Origin: Bacteroidales bacterium
GTDB taxonomy: Bacteria > Bacteroidota > Bacteroidia > Bacteroidales > VadinHA17
Reading direction: 5' to 3'
NCBI GenBank assembly: GCA_021371855.1
Contig: JAJFVL010000052.1
Coordinates: forward strand, 198,969 to 262,968
Length of the DNA: 64,000 nt
The position numbers and the translations under genes were made by a program. Position 1 is the first letter of the stretch, and every line of letters starts with the position of its first letter. Shown here one piece after another: positions 54,072-63,328 of the stretch. The notes below the pieces were generated by a model, which had not been told where the DNA came from, searched no databases, and saw only the letters and a program-made list of their open reading frames with translations.

Positions 54072-54866
54072 ATGAAAAAATACTCTTTAATCATCTTTCT
54101 TTTATCATCGTTCATATTAATGTCTTGCACTGATACAAATGAACTCCCTATCACAGATTTGCATATACATTTAAAAGGCAATTTTAAAATTGAAGATGCT
54201 GTTCAGAAATCGAAAAAAGAAAATATTAAATATGGAATTGCGATTAACTGCGGAGTAGGATTCCCTGTTCATAATGATAATCAGATAGATTCAGTATTAC
54301 TTACATTAAAAGATTACCCTCAGTTCTTTTTAGGCATGCAGGCTGAAGGCAGGGAATGGGTGAATATCTTCTCAGAAGAATCAATGAACAAATTTGATTA
54401 TGTATTCACTGACGGAATGACTTTTACTGATGCAAAAGGAAGAAGAAACCGGATCTGGATCAAGGAGGAGACCTGGATCGATAATGAGGAAGAGTTTATG
54501 GACTATCTTGTTAATACTATTGTAAGTATATTGAATAATGAACCAATTAATATTTATGTAAATCCGACATTTCTGCCGTCTCAGATGTCAGGCAGGTACG
54601 ATCATTTCTGGACCGAAGAGAGAATGGATAAAGTAATACAAGCCGCAAAAGATAATAATATTGCAATTGAGATAAACAACAGGTACCGGATACCATCGGT
54701 TGCATTTATCACAAAAGCTAAAAAAGAAGGGGTTAAATTTACTGTTGGAACGAATAATATGGATGAGCATTTTTCGGGTGCAAAATATGCAAAACAAGTA
54801 ATTAAGAAGTGTAAACTTACACAGGCCGATTTTTATTTGCCTGTTAATAAAAGAGCGGTTAAATAG
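54072..54866 (+). CDS. PHP/amidohydrolase-like lipoprotein, putative metal-dependent hydrolase
   Basis: 264 residues. Lipobox LMSC with Cys19. The mature protein starts with ITDLHIHLKGN, a metal-binding HxH-type motif of PHP and amidohydrolase folds, and later has EINNRYRIPSVAFI and KFTVGTNNMDEHFSG, consistent with a TIM-barrel metal site. The substrate is unknown. It is followed after 25 bases by an inositol-monophosphatase-family gene in the same direction, so the two may act together. Confidence 0.7.
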   Translation: MKKYSLIIFLLSSFILMSCTDTNELPITDLHIHLKGNFKIEDAVQKSKKENIKYGIAINCGVGFPVHNDNQIDSVLLTLKDYPQFFLGMQAEGREWVNIFSEESMNKFDYVFTDGMTFTDAKGRRNRIWIKEETWIDNEEEFMDYLVNTIVSILNNEPINIYVNPTFLPSQMSGRYDHFWTEERMDKVIQAAKDNNIAIEINNRYRIPSVAFITKAKKEGVKFTVGTNNMDEHFSGAKYAKQVIKKCKLTQADFYLPVNKRAVK

Positions 54867-54891
54867 TTAAATTTTCAATTATTACGGGAAA

Positions 54892-55677
54892 ATGAAACAA
54901 ACTTTACTTTTGGCATTGAAAACCGCTGGAGCAGAATTGTTAAAGCATTACGGACAACCTGTTGATTTTAAAGTAAAGGAATCGCAAAGCAGTATCGTTA
55001 CGAAAGCCGATCTTAAAAGCGACTCATTGATAACCACGCTTGTAAGAGAACATTTTCCTTCACATAATATAATCTCTGAAGAGAGCGGGTACAGGAATGT
55101 GCGTTCAAAATATACCTGGGTAATTGATCCGCTTGACGGGACATCAAATTTTGCATCAGGGCTTCCATGGTTTGGAGTATTGATTGCGGTTTTTGAGAAT
55201 AGTACCCCAATTATGGGGGGCGCTTATCTGCCTGTTAATGATCTTATCTACTTTGCAGAAAAAGATAAAGGTGCCTCTAAAAACGGTCAATCTTTTACTA
55301 TGGAGAAAAATAAAGGACTGAGAAATTCATTGATTTCATTTTCAGTTGATTATACCGATAACGAAATTGTCCTCAATGAGAGTCTCAACATATATAAGAA
55401 TCTTGTAAAAGCCACCCGGAACATACGATCGACCAATTCACTTGTTGATTTTCTTTATGTAGCAGAAGGGAAGTTCGGAGGATGTATTAATCTGTTTACC
55501 AAAGTATGGGATATCTCTGCGCTTGGATTAATCATATCTGAAGCCGGAGGTGTGATGAAAAATATTAAGGGTGAGGACATTCAATTCTTATTTGATGAGA
55601 ATATCGTTGAGAAAAATTTTGCAGTAATGTCAGGTTCTGAAGAAATAGTCGGGGAACTAAAAAAAGTACTATTATAA
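54892..55677 (+). CDS. Inositol monophosphatase-family phosphatase
   Basis: 261 residues. Metal-binding motifs SEESGYR (about 61-67), WVIDPLDGTSNFASGLPWFG and the third site KVWDISALGLIISEAGG are all intact. Family members hydrolyse inositol phosphates, 3'-phosphoadenosine phosphates or fructose bisphosphate with Mg2+. The exact substrate is not clear: the length fits both inositol monophosphatase and CysQ. It is cytoplasmic. Confidence 0.9.
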   Translation: MKQTLLLALKTAGAELLKHYGQPVDFKVKESQSSIVTKADLKSDSLITTLVREHFPSHNIISEESGYRNVRSKYTWVIDPLDGTSNFASGLPWFGVLIAVFENSTPIMGGAYLPVNDLIYFAEKDKGASKNGQSFTMEKNKGLRNSLISFSVDYTDNEIVLNESLNIYKNLVKATRNIRSTNSLVDFLYVAEGKFGGCINLFTKVWDISALGLIISEAGGVMKNIKGEDIQFLFDENIVEKNFAVMSGSEEIVGELKKVLL

Positions 55678-55722
55678 ATTTCAGAAATCAAATAGCAATC
55701 TTTCAAAAAATTAAATTCTGTC

Positions 55723-56802
55723 ATGAATAAAATGCATAAAACTTTCATTTTTTTCACTTCAATTATTCTGTTTTTCTTTATTGCAGGGTTGGCATACTCA
55801 CAATCAGATCCTTATCAAAAAAATCTTTTAGTTTACAAAGATGCTGGTGGAAATACCAAAACCATTAAATCGTCAAAAGAATGGGTCAAACACAGGAAAA
55901 TGATTTTGGATAATATTCAGAAAGTCATGGGACCATTACCTGACGTTTCAAGGAAAGTACCCCTTGATTTACAGATCATTGAAGAGAAACGGATTGGCAA
56001 TGTACGGCGCATAAAAATTTCATTTGCAACTGAGAAGGACGATCGTGTCCCTGCTTATTTACTTATACCTGCTGGTTTGAAAGGTCGTACTCCAGGCATC
56101 CTTTGTCTTCACCAGACAATCAAGATTGGGAAAGAAGAACCCGCAGGTCTCGGAGGCAATCCTGATCTGCACTATGCCATGGAACTTGCTAAAAGGGGTT
56201 ATGTAACTCTTGCACCAGATTATCCGAACTTTGGTGAGTACAATGTTGATCCTTATGCCATTGGATACTCCAGCACAACCATGAAAGGAATATGGAACCA
56301 TATGGCGGCAGTTGACCTGTTGCAGTCTTTACCTGAAGTAGATCCCGACAGGATAGGATGCATAGGTCATTCCCTCGGGGGCCATAATTCACTGTTTCTT
56401 GCTGTTTTCGATAACCGGATCAAAGCTGTTGTTACCAGTTGCGGATTTAACTCATTTTTTAAATACTATGGTGGTGATCTTACCGGGTGGAGCCATAAAG
56501 GTTATATGCCAAGAATCGCAGATATCTATGAAAAAGATCCCTCAAAAATGCCTTTCAATTTTACCGACATTCTGGGATTACTCGCTCCTCGTCCGGTTTT
56601 TATAAATGCACCGCTGAATGACAGCAACTTTGAGATTTCGGGAGTTTATGATTGTGTAAATGCAGCAACACCTGTTTATAAACTTCTTAGAGCAGAAGGT
56701 GAAATTATCATGGTAAATCCTGATGCTCCTCATGCTTTTCCACCTGCTGCACGTGAAGCGGCCTATATATTTCTGGACAAAGCATTTAAATCCCGGAAGT
56801 GA
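55723..56802 (+). CDS. Secreted alpha/beta hydrolase, esterase-like
   Basis: 359 residues. Signal peptide (1-26, ending AYSQ). The nucleophile elbow is GHSLGGHNSLF (Ser near 222). LAPRPVFINAPLND holds the strand before the acid, and PDAPHAFPP gives the catalytic His. The layout and length match dienelactone-hydrolase/acetyl-xylan-esterase-like proteins common in Bacteroidetes. It may deacylate glycans or other esters outside the cytoplasm. It follows the phosphatase by 45 bases. Confidence 0.88.
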   Translation: MNKMHKTFIFFTSIILFFFIAGLAYSQSDPYQKNLLVYKDAGGNTKTIKSSKEWVKHRKMILDNIQKVMGPLPDVSRKVPLDLQIIEEKRIGNVRRIKISFATEKDDRVPAYLLIPAGLKGRTPGILCLHQTIKIGKEEPAGLGGNPDLHYAMELAKRGYVTLAPDYPNFGEYNVDPYAIGYSSTTMKGIWNHMAAVDLLQSLPEVDPDRIGCIGHSLGGHNSLFLAVFDNRIKAVVTSCGFNSFFKYYGGDLTGWSHKGYMPRIADIYEKDPSKMPFNFTDILGLLAPRPVFINAPLNDSNFEISGVYDCVNAATPVYKLLRAEGEIIMVNPDAPHAFPPAAREAAYIFLDKAFKSRK

Positions 56803-56824
56803 ATGATCAAATTCGTCCTATACG

Positions 56825-56855
56825 AAAGAATCCCGCTCTATAGGCGGGATTCTTT
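56825..56855. terminator. Bidirectional terminator between hydrolase and isomerase genes
   Basis: Twelve-base arms AAAGAATCCCGC and GCGGGATTCTTT around a seven-base loop, then more T residues. The two flanking genes converge on it. Confidence 0.9.
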
Positions 56856-56892
56856 TTTATAAAAAACCTGGTTAATCTGCTTACAGCTCATA

Positions 56893-57780
56893 TTAAATTG
56901 CATCCTGATATGCAAGGAACAGGGCCCTGTAGTATTTAAGGAATCTGACAGGATCAGGATTACCATCGATTTCAGCATTACAATATCCTTTGTACCCAAT
57001 ACCTGAAAGTAATTTAAAGAACTGGCGGAATGGATATTCGGGAGTCCATAATTCATGCATATGAACACCCCTGATATGGTCTTTCAGTAAATTAAAATTG
57101 TATTCAAATCCGTTTTCTTCGGTGTCTTCAGGATTACAATTCCAGTTTACATATACATGAGGACTTTGTGAATAGTCAATTATTTTTTTTATTACCGAAG
57201 GTCTGTTTGTTTTGCTACCATGAACGCAGATTCTTACTTCAACACCGTTATTAAATCCAAATTCGCCAACTTCAGCCAATGCTTTTCCGATCTGTTGTTC
57301 AGTTTTTTCTTCAGGTACACCCACGGGCAAAGCATTCCCAAAAACCCTGATTCCTACTGCACCAACATCATGGGCCAGAAGAATGTATTCTTTGGTCCCT
57401 TCAATATTCTTCTTAAGTTCAACAGGATCAGGTGAATGATACTGAAATCCACTGGCCAGGCTTATGACTTCAAGTGGAGAATCCTTGAACCTTTTTTTCA
57501 CATCAGCTCTTTGTGCCGGGGTAAGATTAACTTCAACCTTGTGGGCATGAGTTGTCCTGAGCTCAACAGTCTGGTACTTAGCCTCCGTCAGATTTCTGAT
57601 GATTGTTTCAATATCCCAGTCTTTGGCCATAGTATAGGTCATAACACCAATTTTAAGTGGATTGGGATTCAGTAATGCTGGTTTAATCTTTTTTTTATCC
57701 GTCTCTGAATGAGCAGAGAGAGGGATCATTGCTGCCGTGGTTGACAAAGCAGCCGTCTTAATAAAATTTCTTCGTTCCAT
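56893..57780 (-). CDS. Exported sugar phosphate isomerase/epimerase-like TIM-barrel protein
   Basis: 295 residues from ATG 57780. A longer reading to 57840 would put 20 residues before the obvious signal. The N-terminus MERRNFIKTAALSTTAAM is a Tat-like signal (RRxFxK). The TIM barrel of the AP-endonuclease-2/xylose-isomerase-like family follows: KIGVMTYTMAKDWDIETII, ELRTTHAHKVE, GAVGIRVFGNALPVG and YCNAEIDGNPDPVRF. It is probably periplasmic and acts on a sugar derivative. Substrate unknown. It is convergent with the esterase. Confidence 0.85.
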   Translation of the reverse strand: MERRNFIKTAALSTTAAMIPLSAHSETDKKKIKPALLNPNPLKIGVMTYTMAKDWDIETIIRNLTEAKYQTVELRTTHAHKVEVNLTPAQRADVKKRFKDSPLEVISLASGFQYHSPDPVELKKNIEGTKEYILLAHDVGAVGIRVFGNALPVGVPEEKTEQQIGKALAEVGEFGFNNGVEVRICVHGSKTNRPSVIKKIIDYSQSPHVYVNWNCNPEDTEENGFEYNFNLLKDHIRGVHMHELWTPEYPFRQFFKLLSGIGYKGYCNAEIDGNPDPVRFLKYYRALFLAYQDAI

Positions 57781-58087
57781 ATACCTTAATTTTAATACTT
57801 GATAATTAATAAAATATGATTCAAATTGCAGTAATCTCAAATGTATTTTAATGCAAAAAAAAGTTCATGACAAAACTAATAATGTTTATGCAGAATGAAA
57901 TATGCATCGTGGCATTATTTCAACATATCAGATAATAACTAAAAACAATTTATATATTTGTTCGATATTTAAATCAATATCCCTGATTTATTAATTATAT
58001 GACTGGTAACAATATCTTGATTTTTCGGATATGCACCTGAAACAAAAATGATATTCACCAATAAGTAAATATAACTAAAGACCGTAG

Positions 58088-58723
58088 ATGGATTTACTGA
58101 ATATTAAAAGGACACTTGAATTTTTACCGGGTATTATATTAGGTTTGACTATTCATGAATATTGTCATGCTTTAATGGCCAGGAAGTGTGGTGATATGAC
58201 ATCAACAGATCAGGGCAGGGTTACATTAAACCCATTGAAACATATTGATACATTAGGTTTTATAATGCTTCTGGTCGCAGGATTCGGATGGGCAAAGCCT
58301 GTGCAGTTTAATGAACAGAACCTCCGGAATCCCAGTACTGATGTAATGAAAATTGCATTGGCAGGGCCATTGTCTAATGCAGTAATTGCTATGGTACTGT
58401 CGGTTTTATTTTCAATTTATTCAGCCTTTGCACCTGCATCAGGAATGCAGATAATTTCCGAGATTTTTCTTTATGCAATATACATTAACTGGGGTCTGTT
58501 TATCTTTAATCTTATCCCGCTCCCTCCTCTTGACGGGTCTCATCTTCTTTTCAATCAGCTGAGAAAGTTCCCCGCACTTCATTCTGCTTTATTCAGATAT
58601 GGCTCTCTTTTGTTATTTGGCCTTGTGATTGCGACAGCACTTACAAATATAAATTTTCTGCCAATCTGGCCCGTCATTGAATTTTTCGGAAAAGGATTTC
58701 TTTCACTGGTCGGATTTAGTTAG
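58088..58723 (+). CDS. Site-2-protease-family membrane metalloprotease (M50)
   Basis: 211 residues with five to six membrane helices. The zinc motif is TIHEYCHALMARKCGD (HExxH as HEYCH). The third ligand lies in FNLIPLPPLDGSHLLF, whose Asp is conserved. The short form lacks a PDZ domain. It resembles the SpoIVFB-like group of unknown substrates. It would cleave membrane-embedded segments. No anti-sigma factor is next to it. Confidence 0.92.
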   Translation: MDLLNIKRTLEFLPGIILGLTIHEYCHALMARKCGDMTSTDQGRVTLNPLKHIDTLGFIMLLVAGFGWAKPVQFNEQNLRNPSTDVMKIALAGPLSNAVIAMVLSVLFSIYSAFAPASGMQIISEIFLYAIYINWGLFIFNLIPLPPLDGSHLLFNQLRKFPALHSALFRYGSLLLFGLVIATALTNINFLPIWPVIEFFGKGFLSLVGFS

Positions 58724-58865
58724 ATATTAATGTCTTGCAGTCTTGCATTGCAGTCTTGCAGCTTTAAAAGTCTGTTTATCAATTATGCTGCTAATATGCA
58801 TTGAAGGTTACTGTATTTTTTGAAATATGGCAAATATTTTTTATCTTGCATAAAATAAGCATGTT

Positions 58866-59561
58866 GTGAGACTTGCGGTTGTTATTATATGTATAATTAT
58901 GTGGGAAAATATTTTTCCTCAGATTGACAAATATTATGCAGCAAGAAACAATATGGTTAAAACACAGATCATTGATCGTGGAATAACTGATGCTGCAACA
59001 TTAAACGCTTTAAGTAAGGTTCCACGCCATCTTTTTGTCCCAAAAGAAAATATGAATAATGCTTATGCTGACTGTCCACTGCCAATTGGCTACGGGCAGA
59101 CGATATCTCAGCCATATATTGTAGCTTATATGACTGAGGTCGTAAACCCCTCTAAAAAGAAAAAAGTACTTGAAATAGGCACCGGGTCAGGTTATCAGGC
59201 TGCAATCCTGGCTGAGATAACCGATACGGTATACACGATTGAGATCGTTCCGGAGCTGGCAAAAGAATCAACTGAAAGGTTGAGACAAATGGGATATAAT
59301 AACATTGTAGTAAAGTCAGGAGATGGATATAATGGCTGGCCTGAGCACGCTCCTTTTGATATTATTGTAGTAACAGCTGCCGTAACGGATATTCCCAAAC
59401 CTTTAACTGATCAGCTTTCTGAAAATGGACGTTTGGTAATTCCTGTGGGCGGGGTTAGCGAAGTTCAGGAGCTGATGCTTCTTGTAAAAAAGAATGGCAA
59501 GATTAAGAAATCAATTCTTACATATGTCCGGTTTGTTCCGTTTATCAGATCTAAAAAGTGA
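58866..59561 (+). CDS. pcm: Protein-L-isoaspartate O-methyltransferase, possibly exported
   Basis: 231 residues from GTG 58866, a start that gives a hydrophobic N-terminus (RLAVVIICIIMW) like a signal peptide. An ATG at 58899 would shorten it by 11 residues and remove most of this. The methyltransferase fold is clear: PRHLFVPKENMNNAYADCPLPIG, GYGQTISQPYIVAYM, the SAM motif VLEIGTGSGYQAAILAE and FDIIVVTAAVTDIP. It repairs isoaspartyl residues in damaged proteins. Its GTGA overlap with the next gene indicates coupling. Confidence 0.93.
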   Translation: MRLAVVIICIIMWENIFPQIDKYYAARNNMVKTQIIDRGITDAATLNALSKVPRHLFVPKENMNNAYADCPLPIGYGQTISQPYIVAYMTEVVNPSKKKKVLEIGTGSGYQAAILAEITDTVYTIEIVPELAKESTERLRQMGYNNIVVKSGDGYNGWPEHAPFDIIVVTAAVTDIPKPLTDQLSENGRLVIPVGGVSEVQELMLLVKKNGKIKKSILTYVRFVPFIRSKK

Positions 59562-60355
59562 AACAAATAATTTTCAATATAGAAAAACTATACGTTGATT
59601 GTATTGATAAACACGGAAATTGCTTTATTATTTACTGGGTAAAAGCGGAATTATTTTTAATTAAGTTTTTTTATTCCGGACTGGTATTTTGTGATGCAGA
59701 AGGCTTTACAACAGAAAAATCCAGATTAAAGAAAATCAAAAAACCAGTGATTAATGGATCATTAAATTTCAATAATAAATTTTTAAAGACTAATGTAAGC
59801 CTGGAAAGAACTGACGATCCCATTATCCGGTCGTTGTACAAGGACAGTGAAAAAAATGAATTAATATGGAACTGCCATCATCCTAAGGCTTTAACTGAAA
59901 TAAAATACAATGGCAACTTCTATAAGGGTTTTGGGTATGCGGAAACTCTGGTTTCCCCATTAAAACCATGGAGTCTGCCGATATATGAACTTAGGTGGGG
60001 ACGTTTTTTGACAGACTTATATACTTTGATCTGGATAAACTGGAAGGGAAAGTATCCTGTCAATAAAATATTTTTCAATGGTGTCGAATATAATGATGCA
60101 ATTTTTGAAAACGACAATTTTGTTTTTTGCAATGGCATGTACCAGTTGAAGTTTTCAGAGATTCAGATTATCAGGAAGGGTAATCTTTCAGGATTATTTT
60201 CAAAAATGAAATTGTTAAGAATATTCTTTAATCGCAGGTTCATGAAGACAGTAGAGATTAAGTACAAAGCAAAAACCACTTTAAACAAAAATTCTGTTGT
60301 CTTATCAAATGATTGGTCATTATTTGAAATTGTAACATGGGGAAAATTAAAGTAA
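59558..60355 (+). CDS. CrtC/AttH lipocalin-like protein, function unknown
   Basis: 265 residues from a GTG overlapping the Pcm stop. The segment PWSLPIYELRWGRFLTD, then YTLIWINWKGKYPVNKIFFNG, is what I associate with CrtC-type hydratase and AttH lipocalin-like families. The rest is beta-rich with no signal peptide. This assignment is from memory of family patterns and is tentative. Its last 19 bases overlap the start of the three-part membrane protein gene, so the two are likely coupled. Confidence 0.5.
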   Translation: MKQIIFNIEKLYVDCIDKHGNCFIIYWVKAELFLIKFFYSGLVFCDAEGFTTEKSRLKKIKKPVINGSLNFNNKFLKTNVSLERTDDPIIRSLYKDSEKNELIWNCHHPKALTEIKYNGNFYKGFGYAETLVSPLKPWSLPIYELRWGRFLTDLYTLIWINWKGKYPVNKIFFNGVEYNDAIFENDNFVFCNGMYQLKFSEIQIIRKGNLSGLFSKMKLLRIFFNRRFMKTVEIKYKAKTTLNKNSVVLSNDWSLFEIVTWGKLK

Positions 60356-62274
60356 TCACAGGCAAGATTTCTTACGGTTTATTGTTTGCAGCGGCAATTC
60401 CTTTTCTTTTAATTCTATGGGCAAAGTGCACCGATACTATTGTTAAATTACCTGTTCCGGATAATTTACTCTTTGGATATCTAATATTAATTGCAGGAGC
60501 ATTGTTTGTCGTATCCGGTATCTGGTATCTCTGGAGATTTGGTCGTGGATTACCAATGAATGCTTTTCCACCAAAGAGATTTGTTAAAAATGGTATTTAT
60601 GCCTTTACAAAGCATCCCATCTATTCCGGTGCTGTGATGATAAGTTTTGGATTATCGGTTGTCACGCAATCAGCATCAGGATTCTGGCTTGTAAGTCCAT
60701 TATTTACCCTTATGATTGTTGCATATGTCGTTGGATTCGAAAATGAAAGAACACAGACAATTTTTGGCACACAGAATTATGAACCTTTTCTATCATTACC
60801 AACCGCTTCTGACATTTCTCCATCATTTATCGAAAGAGTATCATCATATTTTCTTGTTTTTATTCCCTGGTTAATTGTTTACGAAGCTTTCATTTATATC
60901 GGCACACCTATGGATGCTATCAGCACAAATCTTTCTTTTGAAAAACATTTGCCAATATGGGAGTTCTCAGAAATAATCTATTCATTCACTTACCTGTTTG
61001 CTTTATCAGTCCCTTTAGTAATAAAAAACAAGAAACAATTAAGGTGCTTTATAACTGACTTTTGGTGTGCTATAATTATTGTGGGTATTATTTATATGGC
61101 GTTCCCCTTTATTGTTAGACAAAGAGATTTTACTCCACACTCATTTTTTGGACACATTATATTACTTGAACGTAACATGGACGGTGAAACTGCCGCTCTG
61201 CCATCTTTTCATGTAATATGGGCATTCATGTGTGCAACATATTATAGCAGAAGTTATGTGCGCTTTAAATGGATATGGTATGTTCTGGCAGTTCTGATCT
61301 CTTTAAGTTGCATAACAACCGGCAGCCATTCAATACTTGATGTTGTTGCCGGTTTTTGTATGTTCATATTAATTATTTACAGGCAGAAAATCTGGAACCA
61401 AATACGACAGCAATCTGAACGTCTTTCGAATAGTTGGCATGAATGGAGATGGGGTCCTGTAAGAATAATTAATCATGGTTTCTATGGAGGAGTTGCCGGA
61501 TTTGTCGGAACATTACTTGCAGGCTTCTTCCTTGGTCGCCAATATGCTATTGCAGGTTTTATTATAATGATATTTGTTATTATCGGAGCTGGTCTCTGGG
61601 CTCAGGTTATTGAAGGATCTTCAAAATTGCTCAGACCGTATGGCTATTATGGAGGTGTAACCGGAGTAATATTTTCAAGCGCGTTGGCATCCTTTATTTT
61701 TCAAATAAGCTTTTATACTTTACTCGCATCATTTGCAATGGCTGGCCCATGGATTCAGAGCATTGGACGTCTTCGTTGCCTGGTTCAGGGCTGTTGTCAC
61801 GGAAAACCTTCAAACCATAATATTGGTATCCGTTTTACACATCCTTACTCTCGTGTAAATAAGATATCAGGGCTATCTGGAGTTCCACTGCATCCGACAC
61901 AACTCTATTCAATAGGTAATAATATTATTACAGGATTAATTTTAATCAGGCTATTCAATATTGGAATGTCTTCTTCTTTTATTATTGGAATATATCTCAT
62001 ATTAAATGGATTAGGTCGATTTGTGGAAGAATCATTCCGGGGTGAAGCTCAGACTCCCTATTGGGCTGGAATGCGAATATATCAATGGATTGCGATAATT
62101 AATATCTTGTTTGGAGCGTTCTTTACAGCTATTCGCAATAGTGGAGTACTGTCATTCCAGCCCAATATTCTTTCATTATTCCTTGCAATTGGAATGGGGA
62201 TTCTGGTTGCCATTGCATCCGGAGTTGATTTCCCGGAGTCGAACCGTCGGTTTGCCCGTTTAACAAGCAATTAA
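60337..62274 (+). CDS. Three-domain membrane protein: PEMT/ICMT-like methyltransferase + PAP2-like + Lgt-like
   Basis: 645 residues. Part 1 (about 1-160) has helices and RFVKNGIYAFTKHPIYSG, then FENERTQTIFG, the phospholipid/isoprenylcysteine methyltransferase pattern. Part 2 (about 165-355) resembles Aur1-like PAP2_3: LPSFHVIWAF and TTGSHSILDVVAG are its catalytic blocks. Part 3 (about 380-600) resembles prolipoprotein diacylglyceryl transferase: RLRCLVQGCCHGKP, VPLHPTQLYS and GRFVEESFRGE. All three are membrane lipid enzymes, suggesting consecutive steps on one lipid. Roughly 15 helices. Overlaps the upstream lipocalin-like gene by 19 bases. Confidence 0.75.
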   Translation: MGKIKVITGKISYGLLFAAAIPFLLILWAKCTDTIVKLPVPDNLLFGYLILIAGALFVVSGIWYLWRFGRGLPMNAFPPKRFVKNGIYAFTKHPIYSGAVMISFGLSVVTQSASGFWLVSPLFTLMIVAYVVGFENERTQTIFGTQNYEPFLSLPTASDISPSFIERVSSYFLVFIPWLIVYEAFIYIGTPMDAISTNLSFEKHLPIWEFSEIIYSFTYLFALSVPLVIKNKKQLRCFITDFWCAIIIVGIIYMAFPFIVRQRDFTPHSFFGHIILLERNMDGETAALPSFHVIWAFMCATYYSRSYVRFKWIWYVLAVLISLSCITTGSHSILDVVAGFCMFILIIYRQKIWNQIRQQSERLSNSWHEWRWGPVRIINHGFYGGVAGFVGTLLAGFFLGRQYAIAGFIIMIFVIIGAGLWAQVIEGSSKLLRPYGYYGGVTGVIFSSALASFIFQISFYTLLASFAMAGPWIQSIGRLRCLVQGCCHGKPSNHNIGIRFTHPYSRVNKISGLSGVPLHPTQLYSIGNNIITGLILIRLFNIGMSSSFIIGIYLILNGLGRFVEESFRGEAQTPYWAGMRIYQWIAIINILFGAFFTAIRNSGVLSFQPNILSLFLAIGMGILVAIASGVDFPESNRRFARLTSN

Positions 62275-62606
62275 TGGATCTTTATCTTATCCAATTTAAA
62301 AATAGTGATAAAGAGCGTCTTTCCGTATTCAAGAAAACGGAGAGAATGGCTTAGACTAAACAGGTCTTATATTATTTGTTTTAAGATTAGGCAATGAATT
62401 CAAAACCTGATTCAACAACAAATAGCTCATCTTCACGCAAATTCTCCTTAAAATGTGACAAACCTTTCTTATTATTTGACAATAGATATTGACTTGTGCT
62501 TTATTATGATTGATCTTTGTGTAAAAATTTGCCTGACAAACAATGATTTAACTTGATAATGTAGAAACGTATATCTGACTTCTTATTATTAACTTGAATC
62601 TTCCTT
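62275..62606. other. Intergenic region after the fusion gene
   Basis: AT-rich region. A weak inverted repeat around TTTCCGT (about 62319-62340) may be a terminator but is not clean. No gene seen. Confidence 0.4.
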
Positions 62607-62774
62607 ATGAAAACAAAAACATTCTTCATTTTTTCCCTTTTATGCTTTTTATTAGTCATTGCATCTACTCAACTTTCTGCTCAAAACAACCAGAGGATAA
62701 GATCGGAATAACTGACTAAGGTATCTATACCTACCTCGATAAAGTCGTATGTCCTGGAAACTGAAATTGAATAA
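62607..62774 (+). pseudogene. Short secreted peptide frame interrupted by one in-frame stop
   Basis: ATG at 62607 opens a good signal peptide (hydrophobic 6-19, ending LSAQ). After 34 codons comes TAA at 62709. The same frame continues for 20 further codons (VSIPTSIKSYVLETEIE) to a TAA at 62774. One nonsense change would explain this. Alternatively, only the short first part is expressed. There is no recognised homologue. Confidence 0.4.
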
Positions 62775-62812
62775 ATAAAAATTTAATGCATTAACCAATA
62801 AACTTTAAAATC

Positions 62813-63265
62813 ATGAAAACACTGAAAATTTTTATTGTAATGTGCATTATCTCGGGATTCACTTCCAATAGTGCAAATTCTCAACCGGAAAGAACTGAAT
62901 CAAGTATTCGGGTTGTCTTTTTCGTCCCCTGTGTTAATGAAAACATCACTGGGTATCTGATAGCTGAAAGAGTTGCCTGGACTAATCAGAAAGAAGATTC
63001 ACCGCATCCATACAGTAAAATACAACTTAAGTATGGTAATGCCGTTCTTTATGGACAAAAAAGTCACCTTGCATATACTCTTGATTTTATTTCGAACGGT
63101 GAATGGTCAGGGCAAAGTGCAGATATTAACCACTTTGTCAGAATGGTGATGATCAGACTTGATGGAAAATTGATAGCTCTGCTTCCCATCTTGGTCCAAA
63201 GAACTATAACTCCTGATGGTGAAGAAGTTGTAAACATCAACGACTTCGGTGTCAGGTGTTTTTAA
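62813..63265 (+). CDS. Secreted protein, function unknown
   Basis: 150 residues. Signal peptide (about 1-23, ending ANSQ). The mature domain (about 25-150) is mixed alpha/beta with two Cys and segments such as IRVVFFVPCVNENITGYL and VVNINDFGVRCF. I do not recognise a family. It lies 38 bases after the interrupted peptide frame and begins with a similar leader (MKT), so both may belong to one unit of small exported proteins. Confidence 0.6.
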   Translation: MKTLKIFIVMCIISGFTSNSANSQPERTESSIRVVFFVPCVNENITGYLIAERVAWTNQKEDSPHPYSKIQLKYGNAVLYGQKSHLAYTLDFISNGEWSGQSADINHFVRMVMIRLDGKLIALLPILVQRTITPDGEEVVNINDFGVRCF

Positions 63266-63328
63266 TTCATAAGTATTGCATAACATTCTGGGAAATCAGT
63301 CCCGGAGGTGTTCGGGTTGCTTCCTTAG

